Both the position numbers and the translations under genes were made by a program. Shown here in pieces: positions 1-7,248 of a stretch of DNA of 54,130 bases. Source of the DNA: UBA4644 sp964646225 (GTDB lineage: Bacteria; Bacillota; Clostridia; Oscillospirales; Butyricicoccaceae). The notes beneath the pieces are model-generated. The model saw only the letters and a program-made list of their open reading frames with translations, made no database searches and had not been told where the DNA came from. The DNA lies in the NCBI GenBank assembly GCA_964646225.1, contig CAZYAD010000005.1, positions 1-54,130 of the forward strand, read 5' to 3'. The stretch's first letter is position 1; every line of letters begins with the position of its first letter.

Positions 1-577
1 GGCAGATGATGGAGGCCATCAGGTGACCGCCGAAAGCGGGACGGGTCATCTTCAGATCCTTGGAAACATCGTGAGGCTTGCCCAGCACCATGGCGGTGCC
101 GACCTTCTCGATGCGGTCCTCGGGCAGGGTGGAGTTCTCACGCAGGAAATCCTTGTAGGTGCTCATCTCCACATCCAGGTGGGTGCAGTCAGCGCACAGA
201 CCGGTGTGCAGACGGGCGGCGCAGCGGGGAGCCAGGTCGCGGCCGATGTTGGTGGCGCCCACCAGCAGAGCCTCGGGCTTCATCTCCACGACACAGTCGC
301 AGATGACCTTGGCATAAGCATCGGTGGTGTAGTCCTTCAGCAGGGGATGATCGCAGACGATGATCTCGTCAGCGCCGTAGCCGGCCAGCTCCTTGGCCAG
401 GCCCTCCACATTGTGGCCCAGCAGCAGGCCGCACAGCTTAACGCCCAGCTCGTCGGCCAGCTTGCGGCCCTCGGAGATCAGCTCAAAGTCGGTGGGCATC
501 AGAACGCCCTGGCGCTGCTCACAGAAGACCCAAACATTTTTGAAGTCTTCCAGTACCGTATTCTTAAACTCGCTCAT
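1..577 (-). CDS. etfA: Electron transfer flavoprotein subunit alpha (partial)
   Basis: First 192 codons of EtfA; the gene runs off the left edge, so the C-terminal FAD-binding half is missing. The visible part begins MSEFKNTVLEDFKNVWVFCE and contains the conserved stretch ATNIGRDLAPRCAARLHTGL typical of EtfA domain I. The start is ATG at 577, preceded by AAAGGAG on the minus strand. EtfA pairs with EtfB to pass electrons to or from butyryl-CoA dehydrogenase in the cytoplasm; in anaerobic clostridia the Bcd-EtfAB complex couples crotonyl-CoA reduction to ferredoxin reduction (family knowledge). It is the last gene of the crt-hbd-bcd-etfB-etfA run, 20 bp after etfB. Confidence 0.95.
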   Translation of the reverse strand, partial: MSEFKNTVLEDFKNVWVFCEQRQGVLMPTDFELISEGRKLADELGVKLCGLLLGHNVEGLAKELAGYGADEIIVCDHPLLKDYTTDAYAKVICDCVVEMKPEALLVGATNIGRDLAPRCAARLHTGLCADCTHLDVEMSTYKDFLRENSTLPEDRIEKVGTAMVLGKPHDVSKDLKMTRPAFGGHLMASIIC

Positions 578-597
578 TTGTCCTAAACTCCTTTCAA

Positions 598-1398
598 TCA
601 GATAATGTGCTTGGCGGCCAGGATGCCAGCCAGCTTTTCGCAGGTAGCCTTATCTGCGCCTTCCAGCATCATGCCGGCGCCCTTCTGGGGAGGCGTGAAG
701 GAGGTCAGAATGTTGGTGGGAGAACCAGCCAGACCAATGGTGTCGGCCTCGATCAGGGGATCATCCTTCAGACGGGGATAATCCATGACATCCATGGGCT
801 TGCTGTAAGCCTCGACGATACCGCCGACGCTCATATAACGGGGCTCGTTCAGCTCCTTGATGCAGGTGATCAGGCAGGGAGTCTGGGTCTCGACGGTCAT
901 GTAGCCGTCTTCCAGCATACGCTTGACGGTGACCTTGCGGCCGTCCACCTGGATGTCGGCAGCATAGGTGATCTGGGGGATGCCCAGCTTCTCAGCAATC
1001 TGGGGACCGACCTGAGCGGTATCACCGTCGATAGCCTGACGGCCGCAGAAGACGATGTCGTCCTCCTCCAGGCCCAGGGCGTTGATGCCGGCGGCGATGA
1101 TCTGGGAGGTAGCGAAGGTATCGGAACCACCAAACTCACGGCCGGAGATCAGGGCGGCGTCATCGCAGCCCATGGCGATCAGCTCACGCAGCATGCCCTC
1201 GGCAGGAGGGGGGCCCATGGTGACGGCGGTGACGCGGCAGCCGGTCTTGTCCTTCAGCTGCAGAGCAGCCTCAATGGCGTTTTTATCATCGGGATTGATG
1301 ATGGTCTGCATAGAAGCACGGTCCAGGGTGCCGTCGGGATTGACAGCAACCTTGCCGGAGGTATCCGGAACCTGCTTGACACAAACAATGATTTTCAT
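598..1398 (-). CDS. etfB: Electron transfer flavoprotein subunit beta
   Basis: 266 residues, normal EtfB length. It starts MKIIVCVKQVPDTSGKVAVN, the standard EtfB N-terminus, and carries GRQAIDGDTAQVGPQIAEKL, the nucleotide-binding signature region. It forms the soluble EtfAB heterodimer; in bifurcating clostridial complexes EtfB holds the flavin that oxidises NADH (family knowledge). It sits between bcd (18 bp upstream) and etfA (20 bp downstream), so it is almost certainly co-transcribed with both. Start ATG at 1398 follows a GGAGG-like site. Confidence 0.96.
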   Translation of the reverse strand: MKIIVCVKQVPDTSGKVAVNPDGTLDRASMQTIINPDDKNAIEAALQLKDKTGCRVTAVTMGPPPAEGMLRELIAMGCDDAALISGREFGGSDTFATSQIIAAGINALGLEEDDIVFCGRQAIDGDTAQVGPQIAEKLGIPQITYAADIQVDGRKVTVKRMLEDGYMTVETQTPCLITCIKELNEPRYMSVGGIVEAYSKPMDVMDYPRLKDDPLIEADTIGLAGSPTNILTSFTPPQKGAGMMLEGADKATCEKLAGILAAKHII

Positions 1399-1416
1399 AA
1401 CTTGCTTACCTCCTAC

Positions 1417-2595
1417 TTATTTCACACCCAGGTTGCTGGCGATGACCATTCTCTGAACCTCAGAAGTACCCTCATAGATCTCGGTGATCTTGGCGTCGCG
1501 CATCATGCGCTCCACGGGATACTCACGGGTATAGCCGTAGCCGCCGAACAGCTGGACGGCACGACGGGTCACGTCGGAAGCAGCCTCGGCAGCGAACAGC
1601 TTGGCCATAGCGGCATCCATGCTGTAGGAGACCTTGGGGTTCTTGGCGTGCTCCATCTTCTTCATAGCGGCAGAATAGACCAGGAACTGGGCAGCCTGCA
1701 TCCGGGTGTGCATATCGGCCAGCTGGAACTGGGTGTTCTGGAACTGGCTGATGCGCTTGCCGAACTGGACGCGCTCCTTGGTGTACTTGATGGCTTCCGC
1801 AACGGCACCCTCGCCCAGGCCCAGAGCCTGAGAAGCAATGCCGATACGGCCGCCGTCCAGAGTCTTCATGGCAATCTTGAAGCCCTCGCCCTTCTTGCCC
1901 AGCAGACGATCCTTGGGGATCACGCAATCCTCGAAGATCAGGTCGCAGGTAGAGGAGCCGCGGATACCCATCTTCTTCTCGTGCTTGCCCTGAGAGAAGC
2001 CGGGGTCGGTGCCCTCCACGATGAAGGCAGAGATCTCCTTCATGGGACGGCCCTTCTTGTCGGTGGTCTTGCCGGTGACGGCGATGACCACAAAGACATT
2101 GGCCACATTGCCGTTGGTGATGAAGCACTTGGAGCCGTTCAGGATCCAGTTCTCGCCGGACTCATCCAGGACAGCGGTGGTCTGCTGGCCCTGTGCATCG
2201 GTACCTGCGCCGGGCTCGGTCAGACCGAAGGCGCCGATCCACTCGCCGGCACACAGCTTGGGCAGATATTTCATCTTCTGTTCCTCGGTACCATGCTCAA
2301 AGATGGGAGCGCAGCACAGAGAGGTGTGAGCAGAGACGACAACGGCAGTAGTACCGCAGACCTTGGCCAGCTCTTCCACAGCCATGGCATAGGCCAGCAC
2401 ATCCGCGCCGGCGCCGCCGTACTGCTTGGGGAAGTAGATGCCCATCATGCCCAGCTTGGCCATCTTCTTGACGGTCTCCATGGGGAAGCGCTCTTCCTCA
2501 TCGATCTCCTCGGCCAGGGGCTTGACTTCGGTCTCCGCAAACTCACGGTACATTTTGCGGAGCATCTCATGCTCTTTGCTCAAAACGAAATCCAT
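1417..2595 (-). CDS. bcd: Butyryl-CoA dehydrogenase (acyl-CoA dehydrogenase family)
   Basis: 392 residues with the complete acyl-CoA dehydrogenase fold: the FAD/substrate motif FGLTEPGAGTDAQ, a helical C-terminal domain with LFGGYGYTREYPVERMMRD, and the catalytic base Glu375 in IYEGTSEVQ, where short-chain enzymes such as clostridial Bcd place it. It reduces crotonyl-CoA to butyryl-CoA using electrons from EtfAB. Placement between hbd and etfBA is the classical bcs operon order and favours butyryl-CoA dehydrogenase over a degradative acyl-CoA dehydrogenase. The start follows a GGAGGG site. Confidence 0.95.
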   Translation of the reverse strand: MDFVLSKEHEMLRKMYREFAETEVKPLAEEIDEEERFPMETVKKMAKLGMMGIYFPKQYGGAGADVLAYAMAVEELAKVCGTTAVVVSAHTSLCCAPIFEHGTEEQKMKYLPKLCAGEWIGAFGLTEPGAGTDAQGQQTTAVLDESGENWILNGSKCFITNGNVANVFVVIAVTGKTTDKKGRPMKEISAFIVEGTDPGFSQGKHEKKMGIRGSSTCDLIFEDCVIPKDRLLGKKGEGFKIAMKTLDGGRIGIASQALGLGEGAVAEAIKYTKERVQFGKRISQFQNTQFQLADMHTRMQAAQFLVYSAAMKKMEHAKNPKVSYSMDAAMAKLFAAEAASDVTRRAVQLFGGYGYTREYPVERMMRDAKITEIYEGTSEVQRMVIASNLGVK

Positions 2596-2648
2596 AAATT
2601 ACCCTCCTTGCGTTTTCACGCAATATTTCAAATTTTGCGAACCAAAAA

Positions 2649-3485
2649 TTATTTGTTGTAGTCGTAGAAGCCGACTTTGGTCTTGCGGCCCAGCTTGCCG
2701 CTGCGAACCATCTTGCGCAGCAGGCTGTAAGCGCGATACTTGCTGTCGTGAGTCTCGTTGTACAGCACATCCATGATGCTCAGGCAGACATCCAGACCGA
2801 TCAGGTCGCCCAGCTCCAGGGGACCCATGGGATGGTTGGCGCCCAGCTTCATGGCGGTATCCACATCCTCCACAGAGGCCACACCGGCCTCCACCAGGCC
2901 AACAGCCTCGTTGACCATGGGGATCAGGATGCGGTTGACAACAAAGCCCGGGGCTTCGCTGACTTCAACGGGGGTCTTGCCCAGCTCAACAGACAGATCC
3001 TTGATCTTCTGCACCAGCTCGGCAGAGGTGTTTGCACCGGCGATGACTTCCACCAGCTTCATATTGGGAGCGGGGTTAAAGAAGTGCATGCCCACCATCT
3101 CGTGCTTCAGACCGAAGCCGATCTCGGTGATGGACAGAGAAGAGGTGTTGGAGGCGAAAACGGCCTCGGGCTTCACCAGCTCGTCCAGCTCCTTCAGCAG
3201 GGTCTTCTTGGTGGCCATGTCTTCCTTGACGGTCTCCAGGATCAGATCGCAGTCGGCGCAGGCGGCCTTTTCTTCGATCTTGATGTTGTTCAGGATAGCG
3301 TCAACGGCTTCCTGGGTCATTTTGCCCTTGGCAACGCGCTTCTCCAGACCGGCGGCCAGCTTATCCTTGTGGCGCTGTGCGCTGGCGGGAGAGCTGGCAA
3401 ACAGATAGGTCTCGTTGCCGGCCTGTGCAAAGACCTGCGCAATGCCGCTGCCCATGGTTCCTGCTCCAAATACTGCTACCTTCAT
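2649..3485 (-). CDS. hbd: 3-hydroxybutyryl-CoA dehydrogenase
   Basis: 278 residues, usual length. The N-terminal Rossmann domain has FGAGTMGSGIAQVFAQAG (residues 6-23), then ASNTSSLSITEI and the catalytic His134 in GMHFFNPAPNMKLVEVI; the C-terminal helical domain includes GPLELGDLIGLD. It reduces acetoacetyl-CoA to 3-hydroxybutyryl-CoA. It lies between crt and bcd in the butyrate operon, about 50 bp on either side, with no terminator in the gaps. ATG at 3485 has a GGAGGAAT ribosome binding site. Confidence 0.96.
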   Translation of the reverse strand: MKVAVFGAGTMGSGIAQVFAQAGNETYLFASSPASAQRHKDKLAAGLEKRVAKGKMTQEAVDAILNNIKIEEKAACADCDLILETVKEDMATKKTLLKELDELVKPEAVFASNTSSLSITEIGFGLKHEMVGMHFFNPAPNMKLVEVIAGANTSAELVQKIKDLSVELGKTPVEVSEAPGFVVNRILIPMVNEAVGLVEAGVASVEDVDTAMKLGANHPMGPLELGDLIGLDVCLSIMDVLYNETHDSKYRAYSLLRKMVRSGKLGRKTKVGFYDYNK

Positions 3486-3540
3486 AGTAATTCCTCCTAA
3501 TACAGTTTATTTTTTGAAAAAAGCTCTTGCGAACGGTTTT

Positions 3541-4317
3541 TCAGCGATTGACAAAGGGCTCGGGCTTGCGCTTTTCCACAAAAGCGCCCATGGCGTTCTG
3601 CTGATCCTGTGTCTCAAAGCAGGAGCCGAACAGCTTCTCCTCCACCACGATGGCCTGATCCATATCCACCTGCAAGCCGTCGTTCACCGCCTTTTTACAG
3701 GCACGGACGGCGATGGGGGCATTTCCGGCGATGCGGCCCGCCAGCTTGAGAGCCTCGGGCATCAGCTCCTCCACGGAGTAGACGCCCTGCACCAGACCGA
3801 TGGCCAGCGCCTCCGGCGCTTTGACCTTGCGGGCGGTGTACAGCAGCTCCTTGGCGCGGCCCATGCCGATCAGGCGTGCCATGCGCTGGGTACCGCCGAA
3901 GCCGGGGGTGATGCCCAGGCCCACCTCGGGCTGGCCGAAGACGGCGGTGTCGGAACACAGGCGGATATCACAGCTCATGGCCAGCTCGCAGCCGCCGCCC
4001 AGGGCAAAGCCGCAAACGGCAGCGATCGTAGGAATGGGAAGGGTCTCCAGCTTGCGGAACACATCGTTGCCCAGCTTGCCGAAGGCCTCGCCCTCCGCAC
4101 GGGTCAGGCCGCGCATCTGGCCGATGTCGGCTCCGGCAACAAAGGCCTTTTGGCCCGCACCGGTGACCACCAGGCAGCGGATCTGCTCCAGATCCAGACT
4201 ATCCAGCGCCTGATCCAGCTCACGGATGACCTGGTCGTTCAGGGCATTCAGCGCGGCGGGACGATCGATGGTCAATACACCGACGGCACCCTCCGCAGAC
4301 AGCTTTACATAATCCAT
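3541..4317 (-). CDS. crt: 3-hydroxybutyryl-CoA dehydratase (crotonase)
   Basis: 258 residues from ATG 4317. An in-frame ATG at 4350 exists, but only 4317 is preceded by a strong AAGGAGG with 6-nt spacing, so I use 4317. Crotonase fold: oxyanion-hole region AFVAGADIGQM, then GFALGGGCELAMSCDIRL with catalytic Glu111 and FGQPEVGLGITPGFGGTQR with Glu131. It dehydrates 3-hydroxybutyryl-CoA to crotonyl-CoA. It is the first gene of the crt-hbd-bcd-etfBA unit and lies directly behind the promoter at 4407-4435. Its order in the operon separates it from degradative enoyl-CoA hydratases. Confidence 0.93.
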   Translation of the reverse strand: MDYVKLSAEGAVGVLTIDRPAALNALNDQVIRELDQALDSLDLEQIRCLVVTGAGQKAFVAGADIGQMRGLTRAEGEAFGKLGNDVFRKLETLPIPTIAAVCGFALGGGCELAMSCDIRLCSDTAVFGQPEVGLGITPGFGGTQRMARLIGMGRAKELLYTARKVKAPEALAIGLVQGVYSVEELMPEALKLAGRIAGNAPIAVRACKKAVNDGLQVDMDQAIVVEEKLFGSCFETQDQQNAMGAFVEKRKPEPFVNR

Positions 4318-4363
4318 GTCGAAGACCTCCTTCATGACAGTACATGACAAAACAGGCGGAAAC

Positions 4364-4393
4364 CAGACGCGGGGGAGTAAGACCCCGCGTCTG
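4364..4393 (-). other. GC-rich hairpin in the crt 5-prime leader
   Basis: Perfect 11-bp inverted repeat (arms 4364-4374 and 4383-4393, 8-nt loop). It lies roughly 7-36 nt into the transcript expected from the promoter at 4407-4435. No uninterrupted U-run follows on the minus strand (only TTTT about 10 nt later), so it is not a clear terminator. It may protect the 5-prime end of the butyrate operon mRNA or attenuate it. Confidence 0.6.
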
Positions 4394-4406
4394 ACATCCT
4401 GCCTCT

Positions 4407-4435
4407 ATTATATCGGTCTGTTTCGAGTTTGTCAA
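4407..4435 (-). promoter_or_regulatory. Promoter of the crt-hbd-bcd-etfBA operon
   Basis: Consensus sigma-A promoter on the minus strand: TTGACA at 4430-4435, 17-bp spacer, TATAAT at 4407-4412. It lies in the 184-bp gap between thl and crt and points at crt, about 90 bp from its start codon. All twelve hexamer positions match consensus, so expression should be strong unless repressed. Confidence 0.85.
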
Positions 4436-4482
4436 ATTATAAACGATAGGTTATGAAGGTTTTTTTGCGGTTTTTCGCGATT

Positions 4483-4500
4483 TTGTTAAAAAATTTACAG
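4483..4500. promoter_or_regulatory. Possible Rex (redox) operator
   Basis: TTGTTAA-N4-TTTACAG matches the Rex consensus TTGTTAA-N4-TTAACAA at 12 of 14 defined positions. It sits just past the thl stop codon and about 50 bp upstream of the crt -35 box. Rex represses butyrate genes in other clostridia at high NAD+/NADH (established). The position upstream of the -35 is unusual for a repressor, so this is tentative. Confidence 0.35.
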
Positions 4501-4501
4501 T

Positions 4502-5683
4502 TTAGACCCGCTCGACGACCAGAGCCTCGCCGATACCGCCGCCGATGCACAGGGAGGCGACACCGTACTTGGACTGACGGCGCTCCATCTCATAGCACAG
4601 GGAGACCAGGATGCGGGCACCGGAAGCACCGATGGGATGGCCGATGGCGATGGCGCCGCCGTTTACATTGACATTGTCGGGAGTCAGGCCCAGCTCGGCG
4701 TTGACGGCAGCAGCCTGAGCGGCAAAGGCCTCGTTCAGCTCAAACAGGTCGATATCCTTGGTCTCCAGACCGGCCTTCTTCAGAGCCTGACGGACGGAGG
4801 GGATGGGGCCAGTGCCCATCAGAGCGGGATCGACGCCAACAGAGCCGGTGGAGACGATCTTCATCATGGGCTTCAGGCCGTTGGCCTTGACGAACTCGCC
4901 GGAGGCCACGATGATGGCGGCAGCGCCGTCGTTGATACCGGAGGCGTTACCGGCGGTAACGGTGCCGTCCTTCTTGAAGGCGGGCTTCAACTTGGCCAGC
5001 TTCTCGGCAGTGGTGGAAGCCTTGACATACTCATCGGTGTCGAAGACGATGGGATCGCCCTTCTTCTGGGGGATGACCACGGGGACGATCTCGTCCTTGA
5101 AGCGGCCCTCGGCGATGGCAGCGGCGGCGCGGGTCTGGCTGCGCAGAGCCAGCTCATCCTGCATCTCGCGGGTGATGCCGTACTTCTCGGCCACATTCTC
5201 GGCAGTGATGCCCATGTGATAGTTATTGAAGGCATCCCACAGGCCATCGTTGACCATGGCGTCCACCATGTTGGTGTTGTTCATGCGGGCACCCCAGCGG
5301 GCGGCGTTCATCACATAGGGAGCCATGCTCATGCTCTCCATACCGCCGGCCACGACACACTCAGCCTCACCGGCCATGATGGTGCGGTAGGCAATGGAGA
5401 CGCTGTGCAGACCGGAGCCGCACACCTTGTTCAGGGTGGTGGCGGGAGTCTCGATGGGCAGACCGGCCTTCAGCGCAGCCTGACGGGCGGGGTTCTGGCC
5501 CAGACCGGCCTGCAGCACATTGCCGAAGAAGACTTCATCCACCTTGGCAGCGTCCACGCCGCCGCGCTTCAGAGCTTCCTTGATGACCAGGGCGCCCAGC
5601 TCAACGGCGGGGGTGGTCTTCAGGCTGCCGCCGAAGCTGCCAACAGCAGTACGGGCCATGCTTACCAGATAAACTTCTTTCAT
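4502..5683 (-). CDS. thl: Acetyl-CoA acetyltransferase (thiolase)
   Basis: 393 residues, standard biosynthetic thiolase length. Nucleophile Cys88 in LNKVCGSGLHSVS, the His motif GGAIAIGHPIGASGAR and the C-terminal Cys motif SLCIGGGIGEALVVE are all intact. It condenses two acetyl-CoA to acetoacetyl-CoA, the entry step of the pathway completed by the genes at 1-4317. It has its own promoter (5742-5770), while crt downstream has another, so thiolase may be set independently of the rest. The start follows GGAGTG. Confidence 0.96.
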   Translation of the reverse strand: MKEVYLVSMARTAVGSFGGSLKTTPAVELGALVIKEALKRGGVDAAKVDEVFFGNVLQAGLGQNPARQAALKAGLPIETPATTLNKVCGSGLHSVSIAYRTIMAGEAECVVAGGMESMSMAPYVMNAARWGARMNNTNMVDAMVNDGLWDAFNNYHMGITAENVAEKYGITREMQDELALRSQTRAAAAIAEGRFKDEIVPVVIPQKKGDPIVFDTDEYVKASTTAEKLAKLKPAFKKDGTVTAGNASGINDGAAAIIVASGEFVKANGLKPMMKIVSTGSVGVDPALMGTGPIPSVRQALKKAGLETKDIDLFELNEAFAAQAAAVNAELGLTPDNVNVNGGAIAIGHPIGASGARILVSLCYEMERRQSKYGVASLCIGGGIGEALVVERV

Positions 5684-5717
5684 GATAAAACACTCCTTTG
5701 ATATATTTTTCTAAGTA

Positions 5718-5735
5718 TGTTTACCCACTTAACCA
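5718..5735. promoter_or_regulatory. Weak Rex-like dyad at the thl transcription start
   Basis: Plus-strand TGTTTAC-N4-TTAACCA matches the Rex consensus at 10 of 14 positions (right half 6 of 7). It lies immediately downstream of the thl -10 box, a classical repressor position. The match is weaker than at 4483-4500, and it is listed because both butyrate promoters then carry a candidate. Confidence 0.25.
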
Positions 5736-5741
5736 ATTTTT

Positions 5742-5770
5742 ATTATATTAGGAATTGCGCGCCTTTTCAA
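5742..5770 (-). promoter_or_regulatory. Promoter of thl
   Basis: Minus-strand TTGAAA (5765-5770), 17-bp spacer, TATAAT (5742-5747), about 60 bp upstream of the thl ATG. It is the best promoter in the rlmH-thl gap. Direct repeats with 22-bp spacing lie just upstream (5779-5869). Confidence 0.75.
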
Positions 5771-5778
5771 CACCTAAA

Positions 5779-5869
5779 TTGATGGTTTTTCTCCGGAATT
5801 TTGATGGAAAACCGTTGAAATCACCGCTGCCGTTATTTCCCTAACGAGATTGCGACATTTCCTTAACGA
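5779..5869. repeat. Two pairs of 22-bp-period direct repeats upstream of thl
   Basis: TTGATGG occurs at 5779-5785 and 5801-5807, and ATTTCC(C/T)TAACGA at 5835-5847 and 5857-5869. Each pair is offset by exactly 22 bp, two helical turns, so copies face the same side of DNA. They lie upstream of the thl -35 box, where activator sites are expected. The 263-bp gap 5684-5946 holds these repeats and the thl promoter; I see no gene in it. Confidence 0.5.
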
Positions 5870-5946
5870 TTTTGTGCGTTTCCCCAGGCAAAGTCCCTTC
5901 CGGTCGAACATCGGCGGCTGTGGAGCAAAGCGCCCGCCGTTGGCGC

Positions 5947-6405
5947 TCATTTGTGATATTTGCTCCCCGCCAGGATGGAAAGCCCCCGGTAGATCTGCTC
6001 CAGCACCATGACCCGGGCCAGGTGATGGGGGAAGGTCATGGGCGACATGGAAAGCCGCAGCCCGGCCTCCGCCTTGAGTCCTTCCTCCATGCCCCGTGAG
6101 GAGCCGATCAGGATGCACAGGCGGGAGACGCCGCTGTTTTGCAGCTGCTGCAGCCGCTCTGCCAGTCCCTCCGAGGACATGGTCTTCCCCTCGATACACA
6201 TGGCGATGACATAGCTTCCCTGGGGGATGGCAGCGCGGATCCGCTCGGCCTCCCGGGCCAGCGCGCCGGGACGGTCGGGCTCCTCGTCCAGCTGCAGGAT
6301 CTCCAGTCGGCAAAGGCCGGACAGACGCTTTTCATATTCCCGGCAGGCTTCCAGATAAAAGCGCTCCTTCAGCTTGCCCACACAGATCAGACGAATGCTC
6401 AGCAT
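5947..6405 (-). CDS. rlmH: 23S rRNA (pseudouridine1915-N3)-methyltransferase
   Basis: 152 residues, close to the usual 155-160. SPOUT-fold methyltransferase with the SAM-knot sequence LCILIGSSRGMEEGL, the FPHHLARVMVLEQIYRGLSI helix and the conserved C-terminal YHK. It methylates pseudouridine 1915 of 23S rRNA on the assembled 70S ribosome. It is the last gene of the wal directon, 15 bp after walJ; rlmH near walRKHIJ is a recurrent Firmicutes arrangement. The usual GGSHG loop reads GSSRG here. Confidence 0.93.
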   Translation of the reverse strand: MLSIRLICVGKLKERFYLEACREYEKRLSGLCRLEILQLDEEPDRPGALAREAERIRAAIPQGSYVIAMCIEGKTMSSEGLAERLQQLQNSGVSRLCILIGSSRGMEEGLKAEAGLRLSMSPMTFPHHLARVMVLEQIYRGLSILAGSKYHK

Positions 6406-6420
6406 AGCTCCTTCTCCTTT

Positions 6421-7188
6421 TTACAGCAGGATCAGCTCGCCCGGCTCGCTCCGGGGAGCCAGCAGCAACCGCGCCTCCAGCCCCTCCAGCCCCTCCCTTG
6501 CGGTGGAAAGCGCCAGCTCGGGCGTGTTGTTTTCGGCGCTGAGGTGGGCCAGGATCACTGTTTCGGTGCCGGTCTGGCACAGGCGGCGGGCCACCTTGGC
6601 GGCAAATTTGTTGGAAAGATGCCCCTGCTCCGACAGGATGCGCTGCTTCAGATAATAGGGATAGGGCCCGGTCTTCACCAGCCCGGCGTCGTGGTTGAAC
6701 TCCAGCAGCACCACGCGACTGCCCCGGAGGGTCTCAAAGATCTCCCCGGTGACGGTGCCCAGATCGGTGCAGACGGCAGCCTGCTCTCCGGCCCTGCCCA
6801 GCACATAGCCGCAGCTGCCGGGGGCATCGTGAGAGGTGGCAAAGGTGCGCACCGGCACCATTCCCAGCAGCAGCGACTCGCCGGGTGTAAACAGCCGGAC
6901 AGGCGTCCCCTGGGGCAGCCGGTTTGCGATGGCGGAAAAGGTGTCGTGGGAGCACACCAGCGTGGCGCGGGTGTGCTTCAGCAGCACCGGCAGCGCGGAA
7001 ACATGGTCGCTGTGGCTGTGGGTGATGAGGATGTGGCTGAGTTCAGCGGCGTCCAGCGCCAGCCGGCGAAGACTCTCCCGGAGATAGCGGGCATTTTTCC
7101 CGGCATCTATAAGCAGGCTTTGCCGGTCGCTGACATACACGGCGCTGTTTCCCGAGCTGCCGCTGGCCAGAGTGCAGAAATAGGTCAT
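6421..7188 (-). CDS. walJ: MBL-fold metallohydrolase WalJ (YycJ)
   Basis: 255 residues. Begins MTYFCTLASGSSGNSAVYVS, the signature YycJ/WalJ N-terminus, followed by the metal-binding motif THSHSDH (His57, His59, Asp61, His62), SHDAPGSCGYVL and a late LAHLSAENN element. A beta-lactamase-fold nuclease-like protein; in Bacillus and Streptococcus it belongs to the walRK operon and is linked to replication/division coordination and DNA repair (family knowledge). Here it follows murA and precedes rlmH. The N-terminal SSGNS makes it the canonical member rather than a generic MBL hydrolase. Confidence 0.9.
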   Translation of the reverse strand: MTYFCTLASGSSGNSAVYVSDRQSLLIDAGKNARYLRESLRRLALDAAELSHILITHSHSDHVSALPVLLKHTRATLVCSHDTFSAIANRLPQGTPVRLFTPGESLLLGMVPVRTFATSHDAPGSCGYVLGRAGEQAAVCTDLGTVTGEIFETLRGSRVVLLEFNHDAGLVKTGPYPYYLKQRILSEQGHLSNKFAAKVARRLCQTGTETVILAHLSAENNTPELALSTAREGLEGLEARLLLAPRSEPGELILL

Positions 7189-7248
7189 GGTTCCCTCTTT
7201 TATGTACGAAAGCGGCGGGCAACGCTGCGCGCCCGCCGCCGATTGTGT

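Noticed and set aside
607..2661. 684-codon plus-strand open frame antisense to etfB and bcd
   Set aside because: Shadow of highly biased codons in etfB and bcd; no ribosome binding site or recognisable domain.
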